NCBI RefSeq assembly: GCF_011075055.1
Contig: NC_058146.1
Span: 5,332,001-5,396,000 of the forward strand
Source: Mangifera indica
Lineage: Eukaryota > Streptophyta > Magnoliopsida > Sapindales > Anacardiaceae
Direction: 5' to 3'
DNA length: 64,000 bases
The notes under the pieces are model-generated. The model made no database searches. It saw only the letters and a list, made by a program, of their open reading frames with translations, and was not told where the DNA came from. Positions 1-12,196 of the stretch are shown piece after piece; position 1 is the stretch's first letter; the number at the start of each line of letters is the position of its first letter. The position numbers and the translations under genes were made by a program.

Positions 1-204
1 ATTTACAACCTTGAGATACTATTCATAGTTTAGTCTAGTAGAGGAATTTTTGCAAAATTTTAAACCTCAAGAATAAAATGACAGCTAATTACATTATATT
101 ATAATACTTATACAAAATAACATAAATTCCCTTAAAATTAATGGTTGATTTTGATTAATGGGTGAAAAATTGACTTTTTTAAATATAAAAGTACAAATAG
201 TTAT

Positions 205-240
205 TTCATCAAACATTGGGTGGGAAATAGTCATTTAGCC
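205..240. mobile_element. End fragment of a MULE-like element
   Basis: This short stretch reads like the right-hand terminus of the foldback family found complete at 17146-18023: a 'gggtgggaaatagtcatttag' type end finishing in GCC. No matching left end is visible because the window begins just upstream. It abuts the next related element, so two insertions may lie side by side. Confidence 0.35.
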
Positions 241-258
241 TAATAATAATAATAATAA

Positions 259-1026
259 GGTCAAAAGACTTATTCCCACCCAAGGAATCTTGTTTTCTCA
301 ACTATTCTTCCCTTAATTATGAAAATCTCAAACACTTACCTAAGAAAGGTTAAGTTTGTTAGTTTCAAAGGTAAAATCGTTATTTTATCAGTAATATTAA
401 AAATAAATTAAAATTTAATCTCATTTTCCCCCTAAACCCTAAAAACTAAAAGTTGCCCCTTAGACTAAGTTTTAAAAAATGACATTTCCCCTTCTAGGGT
501 CTAGATTTCAATCTACAACAATGATAAATCTCTAATAGATCCCCATGCTCTGGTGGTTTCTTTTCCCCTCTAGAACTCTGATTGATGAAGATCTCATCTA
601 GAAATCATCTTTCTAAATGAAGACGAGCAAACAAGATCTTCGTCTTCCCAAATGAAGATGAAGATCTCATATTTATTTGGGAAGACAAAGAGTTTTGTCT
701 TTTCAGATAAGATCTTCATTAATTGAAGCTTCAGAAGAAGGGAAAGAGATTATCGAAGTATAGTGATACTTTGTGGACTCTTCGTTGTTGGCAATGACAC
801 TGAAGATTGAAAATTAACCCTTAGAAGGGGAAATATCATTTTTTAAAACTTGTCTACGTGATAAATTTTTAGTTTTTAGAGTTTAAGGGGGAGAATGAGA
901 TTAAATTTTAAAATGTTAAAGTTCTGTTAACTTTAACTTTTTATAAATGAGTGTTTGAAATTTTTAAAATTAAGAAGGAAAAACTTAAAAAATAAGATAC
1001 TTTGGGTATAAATAAGTCCTTTGGCC
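259..1026. mobile_element. Non-autonomous MULE-like foldback element
   Basis: The left end begins GGTCAAAAGACTTATTCCC. The right end, reverse complemented, begins GGCCAAAGGACTTATTTA, and the two arms continue to align for about 240 bp. This includes a shared block with 'ctaaa(c)cctaaaaacta' and 'aaaaaatgatatttcccctt'. The centre is rich in AGATCT and CTTCATC-type short palindromes, like the related copy at 17146-18023. There is no coding capacity. A clean 9 bp target duplication is not seen (taataataa on the left, taagaactt on the right), perhaps because the left flank is an expanded TAA microsatellite. Foldback shape is seen in the sequence; MULE membership is inferred from the related copy. 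Confidence 0.6.
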
Positions 1027-1438
1027 TAAGAACTTTTTTTTTCTTTGGAATCTAAGCCAAGGTGGGGTACCCCCAAGAAAAAAAAGCGAAACTTGTTCAT
1101 TGTGAATTTGTGCTTGATGAAAGACTAAAAATTGATTAAATGCCATGGATCAATTGTAAAGTAAAATCACATTATTCGCAATTGAAGTACCTTGCTTGGG
1201 AATTGGTTTAAAGATTCAGCTTTTCAAATAATGCTATTAAAAATTGAGAAATAATATTAAGTAGTTGGATGATATATATATTTTTATTTATCTTTAATTT
1301 AATATTATTTAATTATATAAAAATATATTATTTAAAATTTAATTAAATATTTAAAATTAGACATATTTGATATTATTATTAAAAAATTTGATGGTATAAA
1401 TGATGTGAAATCTGCAAATTCTTTGCCCATTAATTGCC

Positions 1439-2598
1439 TAGGGATGGCAACAGGGAGGGGCGGGAAGGGGATATCAATCCCCATCCCTGTTACGGGAAGG
1501 AAAATCCCTTCCCCATCCCCTCCCCGTCCCCGCGGGGAAAAATCCCCTCGGGGAAAAATCCCTTCCTCGTCTCCGCAGGAAAAATTCTCTCCTTATACCT
1601 ATAAATATAAATTTTAATTCCTTCTTGTATTTCAATAAATAAAATAAATCATATTTTTTCAAAATATCACTTGCTACAAGAGCTACAGAATATTCATTGT
1701 TATTTTAGTTCAAATACAAAGTTTTCACAAAATCTAATAATATGTAATAATCAATCTCTTTATTAGTAGCTCTTTATGTTGATATAATCATTAATTCTTT
1801 ATGTTGATACAAAACAACATTTTAAAAACTAACTTGCAATAATCAATTTTAAAAGCAAAATTAATTTAAAAACAACTTACATAGGAAATACTAACGAATT
1901 TGTAATTAAAAATATTAAACTAATTAAGATGGAAGCTTTGGCTGAGAGAGGGAGTGTGCGGCTGTGGAGTGAAAAATGGAAGGAAAAGGAGATTTAAATT
2001 TAGGATTAAAAGATGGGTGGTAATTTTGTAATAAAAATTATTAAGGTTATAGTTTTTAGTAAATATGTATGTGATTTAAGGTAATTTTGTAATAACATTA
2101 AATTTAACATTTTTCATTCACTTCAATTGATTTTATCAAGTTTATAATTTGTTTTTGTTTTTGTTTTTTTGTAAAACCTAGTGGATTGACTAACTAAGTT
2201 TTGAAGTTGAAATATAATTAATTTTGTGCATTTGCATTTTATAATAATGAGACTTTGAGGTTTTTTTTTAATATATTAGATTAATAGTTCAGAAATTAGT
2301 AAAAACTGATAATTGATAATTAAAAAATTAGTAAAATTAAAGTTATAGTTTTAATAAATCTTAATGCAAAAGTTTATAGAATTTAATAGTTCAGAAATTA
2401 TTATATTAATATATTAGATTTAGGGGGTGGGGATGGGGGTGGGGGTGGGGTTGGGCGGGGCGGGGATATATGTATCTCCGTCCTTGATTACGAAGATTTT
2501 TTTTATCCTTATCCCTGCCCATTTTTCCGTTTTTATTAGAGAATTTCCTCCCCGTTAGGGTCAGAACCTCTAAAGTTGGGGCCAAGTTGCTATTCCTA
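1439..2598. mobile_element. Non-autonomous hAT element with 8 bp target duplication
   Basis: The left terminus TAGGGATGGCAAC (1439-1451) is matched by the inverted right terminus GTTGCTATTCCTA (2586-2598), 11 of 13 bases. The element is flanked by a perfect 8 bp duplication TAATTGCC at 1431-1438 and 2599-2606. Terminal TAGGGATG and an 8 bp duplication are hallmarks of Ac-like hAT elements. The ends are followed by G/C-rich runs (1455-1580 and 2420-2560) and an AT-rich core. It encodes no transposase. The right end is clearly homologous, in inverted orientation, to the left half of the element at 50669-51188. Confidence 0.85.
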
Positions 2599-2699
2599 TA
2601 ATTGCCTCAGGAAAATTGCAGTCTATGGGTGTAAAATGTTGAAATAAGTGTGAACACAAAACAGGCACAAAATTGTATTGTCGACTATAAATTTCTAAA

Positions 2700-2844
2700 A
2701 TATAGTATTATATGTATTTATTTTAAATATAAAATATATCATTAAATAATTAAATAATTAAATAATTAAATAATATTTTATTTTTAATTTAAAATTATTT
2801 AATTATATAATAATATATTTAAAATAAATATACATAATTTTATT
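2700..2844 (+). mobile_element. Degenerate copy of the ~170 bp MITE family
   Basis: Starts near 'agtattatatg', has the internal 'ttatttttaatttaaaattatttaa' type block and ends 'tacataattttatta', matching the better copies at 12026 and 16542. A short TAAA tandem expansion sits in its left half. No target duplication could be recognised. Confidence 0.4.
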
Positions 2845-3324
2845 AATTCCAAAATACTGCGTCAGCTTTCCCGGGAGGGGGCAAACCCCATAGTCAACAC
2901 AAAGTCATAAAATATCCGAAGCAATGCGCACAGTTATTAATAAATTGAGAAATGCTACACGCACAATGATTTTACACCGAAAATTGCAACCGATTGACGT
3001 GACTGAAGCACAACCGTTAGATGAGTCTGTCTTGATGCAGAAAAGTTGAAGGACAAGCTGCCACGTGACGTCAGTTGCAATTTCGGTGAAAAATAGTTGT
3101 GCATACAGCATTTCTCTAATAAATTATGAGGGAATTCCATTTCCAACCGATTGTCCATTTATTGGAGAAAAAGTTGAAAAATAGTCAATTTTTAAAAAAT
3201 TTGGAGAAGCTGCGGAATTACGTACAGATTTTACCATTATATCCTCAAACAGGCTAGGTTAAGTGAAACAGAACGGTGTCGTAGCGAAATAGCATCGACA
3301 GTTACCCATACTTCCAAGCCTGCG

Positions 3325-3341
3325 CCCCCCCCCCCCCCTCC
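3325..3341. repeat. Poly-C / pyrimidine tract upstream of PNO1
   Basis: A run of about 14 C followed by TCCCCCTCTCTTTC just upstream of the presumed PNO1 5' untranslated exon. Pyrimidine-rich tracts are common around plant transcription starts. Such a long pure C run is unusual and its exact length is prone to sequencing error. Confidence 0.6.
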
Positions 3342-4197
3342 CCCTCTCTTTCGGCTTTACTTCTCTCGAGCCTCACACTGCGCCGTCGTCGGTAGCCGAC
3401 ATCGATCGGAGTAGCAAATTCGTTTCAGGTGAATTTAATTCTCTCTTCTTTGTCAACATCCTTTTGTCTTTTTTAATATAAGAAAATCTATCCAACGAAA
3501 TAACGCTGCCTTCAATCTTACCTTTTACAGTTCGATTCGAGGAATTTTGTTTAAGCTTCATGATTTACTTGTTCTCTTCAGTAATTCATTGATTTGATGG
3601 ATGATTTTTATTTCCTTTGGACTTTACATGATAGGATAAGAACGTTTTTTATGAATAAAAATTGAGGCTTGTATGTGTTCCTATTTTTGCTGGGTTTGTT
3701 TATTGGATGCAATTTTCAACATATTTATACTTTATGTATTGCAAGAGTTATTAGTTTTTGATGTTAAGGGTTACAGGATGCCGATAATTTATAGTTTAGT
3801 TATGAGTAGAAAGTTTTGATTTCATGTAACCATACTTTAGGAACGGCATTATATAAAATAGTTACATAACTAAAATATTCTATGGTATGATCAGAGATTT
3901 TGAGTAATGTTGACACTTAACATGGCAGATGCTGGGAAGTTAACGTGCATTTGATTTGATTGTTTGCTGGGTTTATTAAAAGATGGTTTATGTGTCAGTC
4001 TTGTTAGATTATTTTTGTTAATCGCTGCTTTGCTTCTTGTTTTAATGGTAGTAGTAGGTTTCCAATTGGAGTTCTGAAAATCAATGGAGCCATAATATAG
4101 CTAACAGTATTGAATTTGTATTTATGCTGTATCTATCAGAAATTTAAGGGGAAGAACTTGCTTTTGCACAACACAGTCCAGAGAAATCCCGATTCCC

Positions 4198-4845
4198 ATG
4201 GAAGTTGAAACAGTTTCTACTCAAACCCCAAAGGACTCTGGCTATTTGCCACCGAAGCCACAGTTTGAGCCTTTGAAGGCACATGAGATGTCTGATGGTC
4301 GAGTGCAGTTTCGGAAGGTCTCTGTCCCACCTCATAGGTATTCACCTCTTAAGAAAGTATGGATGGACATCTACACTCCAGTATATGAGCAGATGAAGAT
4401 TGACATCCGTATGAATCTCAAGGCTCGTAGAGTTGAATTGAAGACTAGACATGACACACCAGACATAAGTAACCTACAGAAGTGTGCAGATTTTGTGCAT
4501 GCATTCATGCTAGGTTTTGATGTAATAGATGCTATTGCCCTTTTGCGTATTGATGAGCTGTATGTGGAATCTTTTGAGATCAAGGATGTCAAAACACTTC
4601 GTGGTGAGCATTTGTCCCGTGCCATCGGAAGGCTGTCTGGTAAAGGTGGCAAAACAAAGTTTACCATTGAAAATACCACAAAGACAAGGATTGTGATTGC
4701 AGACACAAAAATTCACATACTTGGATCTTTTGCCAGCATCAAAATTGCAAGGGATTCACTTTGCAGCCTCATTTTAGGGTCACCTGCTGGAAAAGTGTAT
4801 TCAAAACTTAGAGCAGTTAGTGCTAGATTGGCAGAGAGGTTTTGA
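4198..4845 (+). CDS. PNO1: PNO1/Dim2 pre-40S RNA-binding protein
   Basis: A 215-residue protein in one uninterrupted reading frame. It matches the PNO1 (partner of NOB1, yeast Dim2/Rrp20) family along its length. It has a short acidic N-terminus, then the conserved VSVPPHRYSPLKKVW segment (about residues 41-55). A KH-type RNA-binding fold follows, with the GKGGKTKF loop at 148-155 and the ATKIHILGS-like strand near 168-177 (here DTKIHILGS). Known role of the family: binds 20S pre-rRNA near the 3' end of 18S, recruits the dimethylase and restrains NOB1 during nucleolar-to-cytoplasmic 40S maturation. The start is the first ATG of the frame and gives family length. A 5' untranslated exon probably ends at 3428 (TTTCAG|GTGAAT), with an intron to the acceptor at 4138-4139, leaving about 58 nt of leader before the ATG. 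Intron placement is inferred from splice consensus only. Confidence 0.95.
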   Translation: MEVETVSTQTPKDSGYLPPKPQFEPLKAHEMSDGRVQFRKVSVPPHRYSPLKKVWMDIYTPVYEQMKIDIRMNLKARRVELKTRHDTPDISNLQKCADFVHAFMLGFDVIDAIALLRIDELYVESFEIKDVKTLRGEHLSRAIGRLSGKGGKTKFTIENTTKTRIVIADTKIHILGSFASIKIARDSLCSLILGSPAGKVYSKLRAVSARLAERF

Positions 4846-6239
4846 TCATTCTTATATCTGTCGTCTTTAATATATTTCCCTGATTCATGGATTGTTGGAT
4901 GTTCTGTAAGATTGGATATTATGAGTATAACCATATAAAGTAGCGGCTAGAATTTTGTCTGTCAAATTTCAGGAAACAGTAGTTCATACCAAGTTGTCAA
5001 GGAAGTACTATTGAGAGGATTCATTCTTTTTGTTAGGTGCTATTATATTTGCATGAGCAGTAATTGTGTTTCTGAAAGTGGATTTACTGATTAATAACAT
5101 GTGTTAAACCCTATGCCTGCATGTCTGTGACTATTAGTTCAAATGTTGAATATGTTTGTATTCCTTATTTTCTGCAACAATTTGCTTGGTGATTCTCTCT
5201 TTGCTTGGAGCTATATCTATCCAACTTTACCAGCATCCAATCAAGGAATCTGATGTCTTCATTTTGCATAATTATATGTGTGAATGTAATGAGTGTTATG
5301 AAACCAGATTCTGAACCGGCGAAGCAATAGGGTCATAGAAATGAAATCTTGTAGAATTATTTTATCCACTTCATCTAGATGATGTATATGTGTTTATCAA
5401 GGGAGGACTTTCTCTATAAAGATATATTCTGAATAATACAATGGTTTTCGAGGGAGTATTCCATAATTTTGGTGTATGTGCTTTCATCTTCCTACATGCA
5501 CTTTCTCTTGCATTCATGTTTATTTGAATGAGCTGAATTTGAATTAAAGTTTTATTTAGACAATTCGTTTCGAGAGTTTGTTAATATCTTTGACAATTTC
5601 TTTTTATTTTAGTAACTCTTTGTTTTTTTATTTTTTCCCTGTTGGAGCTCAAGCTTGAATTTATTGCACCAGATTCAAGCCAAGCTCGGCGGCACTCAGA
5701 ATTTAAAAAAACAGTGGATATAGCTGGCATTTTGTCCCTGGCCCCGAGTACCAAACCACCATTAATTAATGAACATTTGCGCCTACAATTTATCTCCCAG
5801 ACCTCAAGCCACTAGCGATCAACTGCCTCCCTTTATGCACAGTATTCACATATGGGTGCCTACCTTCGTCTCTGTCGAAAAGTTTGAATTCCAGTCAAAT
5901 CAAAACGTTGATTCCATAATTCTATTAAATGATCTCGGCATAAAAAGAGAAGGTATTTATGAATCTCAAATTGAAAACATGTCAATTGATTTCCCTAAAA
6001 GTTTTTGGGGCTTTTAGAGATTTTCCAAACTTGTGAGGCCGATAGATTGTGCTAAAATTTAAACAACTCCTACCGTGAGGGTAGCGAAGTTGTTAATTTT
6101 GTTTTATATTATTGTCCCATTCCCATCTCTGATCTCTCCTCGAGTCATCATTTCTCTGCAACAATGAGATAAAACAAAATATCAGAAAAGGAAATTTAAA
6201 ACCCCTGATAGAAAAAATCTTGGTTCGCTGTTTACAACG
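4846..6239. other. Spacer between PNO1 and the ATG27-like gene
   Basis: Holds the PNO1 3' region and the promoter of the next gene. A frame open over 5769-6017 has no recognisable protein features and is not called. No transposon ends were recognised. Confidence 0.5.
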
Positions 6240-9200
6240 ATGAAGATAGGAGGCGATTTGTTGAAATGGCTTTTCATCATTCTCTTAGCGCTTGTTCTTC
6301 TCCGTTTTAAGTCGGTCTCCGCCGTCTGTGAACTCAGTTTCACTGACCATGATAAGCGCATTAACTATAGCTTGACCACTCCTCTCGCTATGTTCCCTCA
6401 CGGTGTCCGGAGTGAAGACGGGTTAGCACTTTCTCTCTATGTAGTGTTGTAATTTTGTTGATTTATGTGGGTGGTTTTTATTTTGCATTAAGTGTGATTT
6501 ACTGCTAAAGGAAATGGGAGCCAATGTGAGTCATTGTTTGCGGAGAGGTTCCCTGTGTCACTGATTAAAATAATTTTGTAATTAAAAATTCTTTTAATGT
6601 GATTGGTTGCAAGACTTATTGGAATAAAGTTATTGCAGTTGACTAGTTGATCATTTTTGTCAATACTGGCAACTTGTAGGACTTTTTGTGACTGTGTAGG
6701 AGGTGGGAATTGATTTACATTTGCAAACTTGAAAAAATAATTTAATCAAAATATGATATTGTTACTTAAAGCTAGGTGCTTTTCAACCTTGATGGTTAGC
6801 TTAATAGTCAGTCTCAAAGTTGAATTAGGTGTTGGAAATTTATGGTTTATTAAAAAATGGATAATTGAATAGTATTAGGTTTTGTTTGACAGTAGGGCAG
6901 ATTTGATTTAACTGAAATGTGTTTTTGTAATTGTTGCAGGTTCTATAAGGTAGCTGTGAATGAGACTGTGATCTGGTTTCAGGTTGGCTTCATCAGGTCA
7001 CATTTTATTTCTTTTTTGCAGTAGTGATTTTTATTATTACCATGAACTATTTTTTTTCCATATTTTTTAGATGGTGTAACTATTCTTTCCTGCTTGATTC
7101 CTATGTGCTTATTTACAAATACCCAAGTGGTTGTTGTGTATGATTATTGACTTGTTCTTGATAAATTACTTGTGAACCTTGTTGAATTTAGGCTCAGTAT
7201 CTATAAGACTATAGTTCCTATGGTTGATCCAGATAGATGATGGCAATTTAGAGGCAGTTATTCACTTGATACAACTTTATGTGTGGTTGATTCATGATTG
7301 ATTTTGTTTTCTTTGATTCTTTGGGCAGCTTTGCGATGAGATGTTATTCAATCATGACCCTCCTAGATGTGTTAATTGCTTGGTAATTCCATCTGGAATC
7401 TTATCAGAATTATAATTTTAATTGATGAACTTAAGTAGGCTATAATAAGTGTGTAGTTCATTATTGTCTTACAAATTTTCACGTCTCATTTTAACTCTCC
7501 CTTGATTTTTTAGGAGTGTGGGGGTCCATCACACTGTGGATCAGAATGTAGTGCACTTGTGTCAAACAACATTGGTGGTAAAAGAATTATATTTTAATTT
7601 TGGAATTTCAATTGAAATAAGTTGCGGCAGAACCAATGATGAAGGAAAAGGGTTGTAGGGAGATGTAAATCACAAAAACATAACATGACTCAATCTAGTG
7701 TCTACCTTGATGCTCTTCTTTTAGATTTATTGAGTCCTTATATGATTGGAACATGATCGAGAGTATACTAAATTAGGAGATAATCATTCATAGGCTTCTG
7801 ATAGGATCTTTGTGGTATATGCAGGATATGATGTATGCACTACTATTGGGCTTGTATCACGCACAAGTATAGAGGTTATGGGTAAGGTTTATTTAACCCT
7901 TTCTATCTTTTAATCTTACCAAAAAATAAAAGAATGATGCTTTTTTTTTAAATTCTGGGACTGATTTCCTGTCATGCATTTTCATAACACATAATATGTT
8001 GTTCACTAGCATTGTGTGTAAATCTGTGTATATTTTTCATCTCTTTTGATGCCATGGCTTAAGTAGATAATTTATTTCACATCTGTATGTTAATTGAGTC
8101 TGGCATACTGATGATTGTTCTCTTATTACGAACATGATAGATAAAAAGAATCCTCACAAGGGTGTTGTTGTTAACATGTCAAATATTGGTCGAAAGAAGA
8201 ATTGTTCACTTTCTGTAACTGTCATATGTGACCAGTATGGAGTTCAGGTGAGAATTTTTCCTTAGAATTGCTTAAAATATATTGGATTTTCCTGTTAGTT
8301 TTTGGTACATCTTTCATGACCTATCAAACCCCTACTATTCTTTTTTACAGGGGCCACAGTCTATGGAGATATTGGGGAAATGTGATTATGTGAGTATTTA
8401 GAAAACTCAGACAGTTCCTTCTTTCCTTATTGTTATATGATATAGGCTTCTAAAATCAAATGACCCTGTAATTTGTGATACATGCATTAGGTAGCCTTCA
8501 AATTGGTTGTCTTTTTTTAACAGGCTACAGTGCTGCGACATCCTGCTGGTTGTGCAACAGTTATATCTATTGCTGGAAGAGGGTGGGGCTGGTTTGGAGC
8601 CTTCATAACAATGTAATGGTTTTAATCTTTCCTGGCATTTATCTACAAATGGAAGCAATTCAGTGACTCTTTCGTGTTGGAGTATAGATTGACTTTATTG
8701 CTGTGATTTCCAGAATCTTGTGCCTCTTTGGAAGCTATCTACTGGCTGGTACAGTTTATCGATTTTTCTTTCTTGGAGTTCATGGTGTAAATGTAGGTCT
8801 TCTCTCTGATTCTTTGTTTTTAATTTTCTTTGTATTTAAACTATTATTACGAGATTATCTCGTCCATGTATTTTTCTCTTCTAAGTGGATGGAATTCATC
8901 TATGTTTTGCTTCAAATTTTCTTGCTGTATAATTCCAACGTGGGCCATTAAGGACATAGTTGAGTCTGTTGAAGCTGTGCGATCATATGTTAGGCAAGTA
9001 AACACTTCAAGTAAACAAGTGATCACTTTCTAAACCCTGAGAGCTTTGATGGTGTATCAAATTTGAACGAGGTTGATAACTAGAGTTGGTGGTAGGCTCT
9101 GTTATCTTGACTATAAAGCAAGATGCATTCATATGTCAAGCAAGCATCAAGCGACCTCATTAATCTCCTTCCATTGCTCACTTCCTAATTGTCTGATGGC

Positions 9201-9931
9201 TGTTGAATTCAGTTTTCCCTCTTGATTGATATTGTATATGTTATTTATGTGTGCTGCTGTTGTGTTCATTCCATTTTTTTTTTCCCTTTAATATCAATTG
9301 ATCATCTCCTTAAATTTGGTGTAAATTCTTGTCTTTTTCTTTTTTATGTTTTGCTAAATGCAACATAATTTACTTGTATGAGCAGGAGTGTTTTTGTGTA
9401 TATATTATTGGTGGGACATTGCTACAAGCTACAGATATTAATACCTAAATGTACAGTATCCATGTCTGATATAATGTGTGAGACTGATCAGACTCATGGC
9501 ACTGATATTGTTTATTAAACGTGCTCTTCTAATTTTCACACTTTTACTGCTTCAGGCGATTCCAAACTTGGATACTTGGACCAGCTTACCACACAGAACA
9601 CAGGTACTCTTTCCTTTTCTAGTAATTCATGTAACTTAAGTTAGCGTCATGGGAAGGGAAACATTGAAAGGAAAATTCAAACATTGTGCCATACATGTAG
9701 GCTTAGCTGTTGACAGAATCACTGTTAAATGGGAGTAATGTCTTAGGGTAATTTGGATAAATATCAATGGCCAGGAGGAAAACACTATTGTAATTTCACA
9801 GGTTCTACAATTCATCTAACAATTAGATATCTTTCCGCTTGTTCTTGCAGAGTTTTATTACATCTCTGGTAAGGAGGTTTAGAGGACCTACTGAAGGGCA
9901 TCGAAGCTCCTATTCTCCTGTCGACTTTTGA
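6240..9931 (+). CDS. ATG27 / mannose-6-phosphate-receptor-like type I membrane protein
   Basis: Exons: 6240-6421, 6940-6982, 7329-7382, 7514-7577, 7825-7881, 8141-8247, 8351-8389, 8524-8612, 8714-8792, 9556-9603, 9851-9931. All have GT-AG borders and joined phases, giving 280 residues. Layout: signal peptide at 1-28 (LLKWLFIILLALVLLRF core). Then a cysteine-rich lumenal domain (for example CVNC-L-ECGGPSHCGSEC at about 89-105, and the DVCTTIGLVSR and CSLSVTVICD strands) resembling the MRH/ATG27 fold. One membrane span lies at about 205-229 (WFGAFITIILCLFGSYLLAG), followed by a roughly 50-residue basic cytosolic tail ending SSYSPVDF. YSPV (275-278) fits the YxxPhi adaptor-sorting motif. Yeast Atg27 also carries a C-terminal tyrosine motif. 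Likely role: cargo or membrane cycling among Golgi, endosome and vacuole; this is inferred. The exon 9 end is the least certain (8792 chosen to keep phase; 8786 also works). Confidence 0.82.
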
Positions 9932-10523
9932 ACATTTACCAGCTCGCTCTGGGTCTTTGTGGGTATATCAGTTTGAGAAATGTCAGTTCTACAATGCAAT
10001 ATCTGCCAGCAAGGGCCATGTTTGTTATGCATTTGGACATGATCCTACAGTTTTGCTCGATTGCCGCATCATGACAGATTCTTAAATTTCATAGCAGAGC
10101 TACCACATCTCTGGCATTTCTGCTTCCAAATTTCCATCAGTCATATGATTATTTTGGTAAAAAAGAAAAGGAGTCTGCTATTCCATTTATTGTAGACTGT
10201 TACAATGCCAACGAGAAAGAAAAAAGCTGTTACCAATATATTCTCATTCCTTTCTGACTGACATTTTGGTAGGCACACATTGATTGAGTTTTACCCATTG
10301 ATCACTGTTTTTCTGAAGCATGATCATTAGAAGATGCACATATCTTGGGTGAATGGTAAAGCCTACTGCTTGAAGTTGCTGGCAGAGAAAGAAGATAAAA
10401 TCTACCTTCCATGAAATTCACTGCCTATAATGCTAATCAAAACTATGGCTAGAGTAATAATGTAGCATACCTCTCAAGTTTCACTTCCTCTTTGAATTTC
10501 TAGCGGTTATGTTTATGATGCAG

Positions 10524-10577
10524 GAGCATTTCTTCTGGGAAGAGCTGGATGACCACGTTCAGAGGCTGGACTTTTGA
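10524..10577 (+). other. Possible alternative terminal exon of the ATG27-like gene
   Basis: An AG acceptor (10522-10523) precedes an 18-codon open segment ending in TGA, reading EHFFWEELDDHVQRLDF. If exon 11 of the ATG27-like gene used a donor at 9920-9921 (CCT|GTCGAC), phase would be kept. The YSPV tail would then be replaced by YSPE plus this acidic peptide. It might equally be a relic of another gene. No other support is visible. Confidence 0.25.
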
Positions 10578-11039
10578 ACCCAGGACTTTTCTCTAGATAT
10601 TTTAATATTTTACTAGTTTAGTTAACTCCTCTTTAGTCCGTTAGTCCATTAAATATTAATTGTGGGTTTTATCCCATGAAACTATTATCATTCCAAACCA
10701 TCCCTTCATCTGCAAGTCATTAAAATTGGTGGCTCACAGCAATAGCGTAGAAAGCGCATGCTGTTGAAGGCTCTAATCATGAAAATGTACTTTGGTTTCA
10801 ACCATATTATGTATAAGCAAAATAAAGTAAAAAGAATAATTAAGGCAGATAAATGCATCAACATATCAGTGCATATAATTTAATTAGCTCTTTTCATCTC
10901 TTTTAGTGATGCTAGATTTAGACCCATGAACTAATGGAGGATAATTAGAACAAAGCAACAATCAAAATTGAAAATTTACCTCTTTATGAAATGTAAACAT
11001 TTCATCTGCCTCTCTAAGAGATTGTCAAGTCTCAAGATT

Positions 11040-11268
11040 TGCTCTCAAAAGGTAGTTTAAATGGTAAAAGAGTAGACTTCTTTTATATATATACATAGAT
11101 TTAAGTTTTATCTAATGATATATTCAGATCAAACTCTTAACTTAGTTTAATGGTTTGGGATTAGTCATTAGACTTGAAATTTATCTTATATAATGTGATT
11201 GATTTGATCCTAAAAAGACTGTTTAGTGTGAATGAAGTTCTTCATTCAAAAAAAAAAAAAAAAAAAAA
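11040..11268 (+). mobile_element. A-tailed retroposon-like repeat
   Basis: Ends in a 21-base A run (11248-11268), directly preceded by the perfect palindrome GAATGAAG-TT-CTTCATTC (11230-11247). The segment 11150-11215 (cattagacttgaaatttatc followed by a ttatataatgtgattgattt-type stretch) has diverged relatives near 14285-14350 and 17080-17140. This marks a dispersed family. A terminal A tail suggests a non-LTR retroposon, possibly a SINE. Pol III boxes are not convincing. Confidence 0.4.
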
Positions 11269-12025
11269 GGTCCTGAGTACCTAGTTTTATTAAAATATTA
11301 ATGATATCTAACCTTTCAAGAACTTTGAGGTTAAGTGAAGTAATGGCTTTGTATACCATCGTACATCACCTTCCAAATTAATTATTTGAAGCATTAACAT
11401 TCAGCACTTGGCCATGGTTATCATTTCATATCCTAACTTGCATTTGGGATCACTGGTTGAGTGTTAGGCTCTTTAAGGAATTGCCAATTAAGGTTTAATT
11501 TTGAAGATTACCTCTTTTAGTTAATACATTTTGTTATACTAGTTGATGTAACTGATTATAAAGATATTATCAATTTTGAACATACAATTTATTTTGGTTT
11601 TGTTTTTTAGTTTTGTAACTCAAAACACATCTTAACAACTTAAGAAAATACAAATTATTTAATCAGTCATATTTTAACATTCTCAAAGGATGTGATATTC
11701 TTTTTTTCATGTTTTACTAACGTGAGATTTGTTTAAAAATGTTACAATTGGAATGCGTTTATATATTTGATCAAAAAAGTGATCTAAGGGACATTAGATG
11801 CCAATTTCATGCTTACAAATTTCTAAATCATGAGAATAACAAATATTATGTATTATGGTAAAAAATTCAAGCATAGTTTGCATATATCATATTTATTTTG
11901 GTTGCTTTTTTAACATAATTTTTTACAAAAATTAAAGAATAAGCAATTGGTGAGGGTTTAACTTCTTGGTAATCTCTTGAGTTAAGTTTCCTATTCTTCC
12001 TATAATATCTAATTATATATCTAAT

Positions 12026-12196
12026 GAGCAATACTATGTGTACCTACTTTGGGTATACAAATATATATACATTCATATGTGTTATTATATGACTGGTTAT
12101 TGTTTTATTCTTAATTCAAAATCATCCAATCACATGATGACATATATAAATGTGTATATATTTATGTACTCAAAATGAGTACACATACTTTTATTG
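12026..12196 (+). mobile_element. ~170 bp MITE with 9 bp target duplication
   Basis: Begins GAGCAATACTATGTGTAC and ends TACACATACTTTTATTG, giving inverted termini. Perfect 9 bp duplication ATATCTAAT at 12017-12025 and 12197-12205. No coding capacity. One of at least eleven copies or fragments in the window. Confidence 0.8.

Larger units (their letters stand above)
9932..12025. other. Spacer with SINE-like remnant
   Basis: Apart from the candidate exon at 10524-10577 and the A-tailed repeat at about 11040-11268, this spacer shows no gene. The 3' untranslated region of the ATG27-like gene presumably occupies its first few hundred bases. Confidence 0.4.

Noticed and set aside
425..450. CCCTAAACCCTAAAAAC as telomere-like DNA or a telo-box promoter
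   Set aside because: Only one and a half repeats, inside the arm of a foldback transposon and mirrored in the other arm; not a telomere and not near a gene.
1405..1662. Open frames on both strands across the G/C-rich segment
   Set aside because: They translate the subterminal G/C-rich repeats of the hAT element; composition is Pro/Arg/Gly low complexity.
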